6,809 nucleotides of DNA from an uncultured Collinsella sp. Its GTDB lineage: Bacteria; Actinomycetota; Coriobacteriia; Coriobacteriales; Coriobacteriaceae. The notes under the pieces were generated by a model, which did not search any database, was not told the DNA's origin, and worked only from the letters and a program-made list of their open reading frames with translations. Location: the NCBI GenBank assembly GCA_934654765.1, contig CAKUGX010000100.1, positions 1 to 6,809 of the forward strand, written 5' to 3'. The translations under genes and the position numbers were made by a program. Below, one piece after another: positions 3,946 through 6,809 of the stretch (its first letter is position 1; every line of letters starts with the position of its first letter).

Positions 3946-5592
3946 TTACTCCTGCTCGGACTCCTCAGCCTGCTTACGGCTGCGGATGAGGTGCGCCACG
4001 CCGATGCACAGCACCGCGCCACCAGCGATCCAAGTGAAGGTCACGCCGTTAAGACCGGTGAGCGGGAGGCCGGAGCCCTTCTTGTTCTGGATGGTGACGG
4101 GAATCTTGGTCGAATCAACTTTATTATCGAGGTCAGTGGTAACCATATCAGAGGTGTCAGTTACCTTGAGATTCGTCAGTTTACCGGTTGTCGGATCGTA
4201 CGTAGGCGTCACCGTAATTTCGAAGTCTGCGATGGTGTTGTAGCCCGCAGGCGTCTTGCTCTCGGAAATCAGATACGTACCTGCAACAAGTCCAGGAATA
4301 GAGACCGTGTTATTCGTTCCTGTGGTTTCGAACGTATAAGCTTGGTTCTCGTCATCGGTGAAGCTGCCATCTTGCTTCAGCCATTTACTAACTGTTTTAG
4401 TGGTACCCTCCTTGACCATCTTGACTTTAAAGCCGGCAACGAGGTTCGCACTCGAATCATTCGGATCGGTCTTGGTGACATTGAAGCCGAAGACGTAGTC
4501 GGTGACTTCCTTTGATTCGGAAGTGCCGGTGCCGGTAGACATGGGGTTGTTGGAATAGACAAGCTTGACCGTATTGGTATTGCCGGTAGCCGTGTACTCA
4601 GCTTTATCGGTCAGTTTTGCTTTATAGGTCACAACGACCTTGGAGTCACCCTTAAGCGTCACACCTGCAGCTTTTGCAGCAGCCTTGAGGTCAGTGAAGC
4701 AAATCGACAGGTCATGACCACCAGTAGGGTCTCCAGAAGCGTCCACAGTCTCCGCAAGGTCTACTTTTGTAGGCTGGATAACAGTGCCGTTAATTGTCAC
4801 CTTAACGGAGCCCTTGTCAGCCTCCAAACCAACAGAAAGATGGTCATGGAACTCATATGTGTATGTGGTAAAGGTATCGATATTATCGGCGACAGAGCCA
4901 GTCAACCTATATTCGATTTCCTCACCGATCTGGGAGTCGCTCACGTTTCCCCAGGTGTCGCCCTCTTTAACCTCCTTGTCGACCGTAGGAATGCTGGTCT
5001 TCTCGTTAATATTGATCGCTTCATCTCCAACGACAGTGAAAATGGGGGCAGTGGCAGCTTCGACGCCTTCGACGGTAGCAGCGTCAGTCACAAAGAGCCA
5101 GTAGCCGTGTGAAAGGTTGTTAGCAGCGCCCTTCGAAGTAGTTGCGTAATCACTTGAATCATCCAGACCAGTCACCGCGGCCACAGCTGTCGCAATCTTA
5201 TATGCAGCAGAGCCAGACTCCACGCTAGTCGTTTCATAGGTGCCCGTCACGTTCGTCTTAATCCAGTCAGCAGCATCCTGAGCGGTTGTAATACTGGCGT
5301 TAGAATCTATTTTTTCAATCTCTTCCGTAACAGCAGTTTCAACCTTGTCGTTCGCCCATGTGATATTGCTCACAAGCGTCTGGCCATTCTCGTCCTTTAC
5401 CACATTGGCATCGAAGATCTTATAGCCCTTGAAATTAGTCTCGTTCCCATTCGCGTTCGTAATGGTCACCGAGCCATTCGCCTCGCCCTCAGCAAACGCC
5501 ATGGTCACCGGGGCCATGACGCCACCGAAGCTCAACGCCGCGGTGAGGCCTGCTGTCACTGCCAGGCGGGCGATGTTCTTGCTCATACTCAT
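3946..5592 (-). CDS. Major (backbone) pilin with LPLTG sorting signal, 548 aa
   Basis: Shaft pilin exported by Sec and polymerised by the class C sortase. ATG at 5592 is preferred over an in-frame ATG at 5697 because AGAGGA lies seven bases before it and the signal peptide begins there: MSMSKNIARLAVTAGLTAAL, cleaved after about AFA (residues 32-34). A fimbrial isopeptide D2-type domain starts near residue 201 with PTVDKEV, where Lys206 is a candidate linking lysine. A CnaB-like domain runs about 366-500, with Lys374 (VTKTD) and the E-box YLISESKTPAGY (440-451, Glu444) for an intramolecular isopeptide bond. The C-terminus has IQNKKGSG, LPLTG (509-513), a hydrophobic helix (518-536) and charged tail. 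It follows the minor pilin by 108 bases and is probably cotranscribed. G+C is low in the middle (25/60 in block 4861-4920), unlike the minor pilin. Confidence 0.92.
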   Translation of the reverse strand: MSMSKNIARLAVTAGLTAALSFGGVMAPVTMAFAEGEANGSVTITNANGNETNFKGYKIFDANVVKDENGQTLVSNITWANDKVETAVTEEIEKIDSNASITTAQDAADWIKTNVTGTYETTSVESGSAAYKIATAVAAVTGLDDSSDYATTSKGAANNLSHGYWLFVTDAATVEGVEAATAPIFTVVGDEAININEKTSIPTVDKEVKEGDTWGNVSDSQIGEEIEYRLTGSVADNIDTFTTYTYEFHDHLSVGLEADKGSVKVTINGTVIQPTKVDLAETVDASGDPTGGHDLSICFTDLKAAAKAAGVTLKGDSKVVVTYKAKLTDKAEYTATGNTNTVKLVYSNNPMSTGTGTSESKEVTDYVFGFNVTKTDPNDSSANLVAGFKVKMVKEGTTKTVSKWLKQDGSFTDDENQAYTFETTGTNNTVSIPGLVAGTYLISESKTPAGYNTIADFEITVTPTYDPTTGKLTNLKVTDTSDMVTTDLDNKVDSTKIPVTIQNKKGSGLPLTGLNGVTFTWIAGGAVLCIGVAHLIRSRKQAEESEQE

Positions 5593-5599
5593 CTTCTTT

Positions 5600-5605
5600 T
5601 CCTCT
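5600..5605 (-). promoter_or_regulatory. Ribosome binding site that sets the pilin start
   Basis: AGAGGA on the minus strand lies seven bases before ATG 5592. It is the only good Shine-Dalgarno near the possible starts and places the start directly before the basic and hydrophobic signal peptide. ATG 5586 (two codons on) is a less well spaced alternative. Confidence 0.65.
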
Positions 5606-5675
5606 GCTTTCTGCTTGAAGTCCATTTGATCTAAAACCATCTGTCTGTGTCTAAGCATTTGCTTGGTTATGTCTC

Positions 5676-5694
5676 GCCCCGCTCTCTGTGGGGC
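5676..5694 (-). other. Intercistronic stem-loop between the two pilin genes
   Basis: GCCCC (5676-5680) and GGGGC (5690-5694) form a 5-bp G/C stem with a 9-nt loop, 6 bases after the minor pilin stop. There is no T tract on the minus side. It may be a processing or attenuation element giving different transcript levels of tip and shaft pilin; the effect is inferred. Confidence 0.35.
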
Positions 5695-5700
5695 CATTGG

Positions 5701-6809
5701 CTACTCTGCATGGTTGCCGCCTCCCCGCTTGATCAGGAGCGCGACCACGAGGAGTGCGGCTCCGGCGACCGCTGCGGCGGCCGCGGCGTACATTGCCATA
5801 TCGCCTGTCGAGGGCATAAAGCCTCCGGTGATAATGCTAGGGGGCGTGCCGGTGGGCGTGTTGATGAGCGACGCCTCCAGGCTGCCCGTCGACCCGTCCG
5901 CGCTGTCGGCGCGCAGGGGCGACTCGGCGGTGATGGTGAGCTTGGGCTTGGCGGCGGCCACCTGGTCGACGTCCAGACCCTCGGCCTTAACCGTCACGGA
6001 ACGCGTGCCCTCAAAGGCGGTGTAGCCCTTGGGCGCCTTGAGCTCGCGGACCTCCAGCTTGCCCGAATCCACGCCCGAGACGGTCACGCGGCCGTCCTCG
6101 CCCGTGATGACGGTAGCCTTGCCCTCCGCATCCCACGTGCCATCGGCCGCCAGCGTGCGACCGCGGTCGTCGGTGATGCTCAGGACCGCCCCGGGCAGCG
6201 GCTTGTCACCGTCGCTGCCGCGCTTGGTGAGTGCGAGATCCCAGGTGTAGGCCGTCGCGTCATCGCTCGGCGTGCGGGTGAAGCCGGCGTCGCCGGACTG
6301 GTCGGCAAAGGGAGAGCGCGGGTAGCGCAGGTAGACCTCGTTGGGGTTGCCCTTGGCGATGCCGTGGTTGCAGCCGCTGGCGAGCGGCGCGTTGTAGACA
6401 GCGACCACGCGGGCGCCCGCGGCGAAGGCGTCGGCGCCGCCGAGCGCGGCGATCAGATCTCCGGTGCGCACGGTGAAGGTTCCATCCGCGGCCACCTTGA
6501 TGGAGCACTGGGCCGTGATGTCAGTCCAGCCCTGCGCGGGCTCGGTGCCGGCGCGTCCGTCCTTGCCGGTCTTGACCGCATCGAAGCCGCCGTCCGCGCC
6601 CGCCGCCACGTACACGCGCATGCTCGCGGCGACCTTGGAGGGGTCGAGCCCCGCGCTCATGGTGTCGACGAACTGCACCGTGTAGGCGTCGTAGGCGGTG
6701 AGGCCCGCCGGGACCGTGGCAGAGAGGCGCCAGTACAGGTCGTCGGCGACCGTGGCGTCGGCGGCCTTGCCCCAGGCAGCCGTGCTGTCCTCCAGCACGT
6801 GCTTGGCGA
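5701..6809 (-). CDS. Minor pilin or tip adhesin, C-terminal 369 codons (start outside window)
   Basis: The open frame runs off the window edge; codons before the GTG at 6798 (encoding AKH) are in frame, so this is not the true start. The first ~190 visible residues form a D2-type pilin domain: AKHVLEDST, LYWRLSATVPAGLTAYDAYT (21-40 counted from that GTG) and VDTMSAGL. A CnaB-like domain follows (about 185-315), with Lys192 (LTKRG), the E-box LEVRELKAPKGY (Glu252) and the possible bond partner Asn313 (LINT). Then come the sorting signal MPSTG (328-332, bases 5817-5803), a hydrophobic helix (about 336-356) and a short tail IKRGGGNHAE. The protein should be exported and joined to the pilus or wall. 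The Met in place of Leu in the sorting motif differs from LPLTG in the next gene. G+C is high (44/60 in block 6121-6180). It lies 108 bases upstream of the major pilin, in one operon. Confidence 0.85.
   Translation of the reverse strand, partial: AKHVLEDSTAAWGKAADATVADDLYWRLSATVPAGLTAYDAYTVQFVDTMSAGLDPSKVAASMRVYVAAGADGGFDAVKTGKDGRAGTEPAQGWTDITAQCSIKVAADGTFTVRTGDLIAALGGADAFAAGARVVAVYNAPLASGCNHGIAKGNPNEVYLRYPRSPFADQSGDAGFTRTPSDDATAYTWDLALTKRGSDGDKPLPGAVLSITDDRGRTLAADGTWDAEGKATVITGEDGRVTVSGVDSGKLEVRELKAPKGYTAFEGTRSVTVKAEGLDVDQVAAAKPKLTITAESPLRADSADGSTGSLEASLINTPTGTPPSIITGGFMPSTGDMAMYAAAAAAVAGAALLVVALLIKRGGGNHAE

Noticed and set aside
5593..5697. 35-codon N-terminal extension of the major pilin
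   Set aside because: It lies before a good ribosome site and would bury the signal peptide; ATG 5592 fits better.

Overview
The window looks like a chromosomal accessory locus of a high-G+C Gram-positive gut actinobacterium. Class Coriobacteriia, for example Collinsella, is my best guess from pilin and sortase style and base composition; this is not proven. All clear genes lie on the minus strand, so transcription runs from high to low coordinates.

Layout in transcription order: (1) the C-terminal part of a sortase-anchored minor pilin or tip adhesin (6809-5701, start outside the window); (2) a major pilin with signal peptide, isopeptide domains and an LPLTG sorting signal (5592-3946), followed by an intrinsic terminator (3845-3807); (3) two direct copies of a ~250-bp element (3512-3765 and 3041-3292, about 92% identical). 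The left copy carries the 3' two-thirds of an unlisted 50-codon gene (3342-3190) for a one-TM protein with a very basic tail. Facing it on the plus strand is a probable structured small RNA that ends at the same hairpin. The right copy keeps the RNA half but only the 3' end of the gene; (4) a two-gene overlapping operon (2961-1238): a winged-helix protein and a MNT-fold nucleotidyltransferase of AbiEii type, i.e. a type IV-like toxin-antitoxin or abortive-infection pair; (5) a class C (pilus-type) sortase (1118-183), followed by a long 19-bp-arm hairpin with a T tract.

How the parts work together: the sortase should polymerise the LPLTG pilin and attach the minor pilin, so (1), (2) and (5) form one pilus system. 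The pilins and sortase are separated by about 2.8 kb of material that looks like two kinds of stability or defence module. The G+C-poor AbiE-like genes contrast with the G+C-rich sortase and minor pilin, which suggests insertion into a pilus cluster. The most novel signal is the small convergent module in (3). Its layout (tiny hydrophobic/basic protein, facing structured RNA, shared terminator hairpin) recalls Fst/par-type type I toxin-antitoxin loci, but its sequence is not one I recognise.
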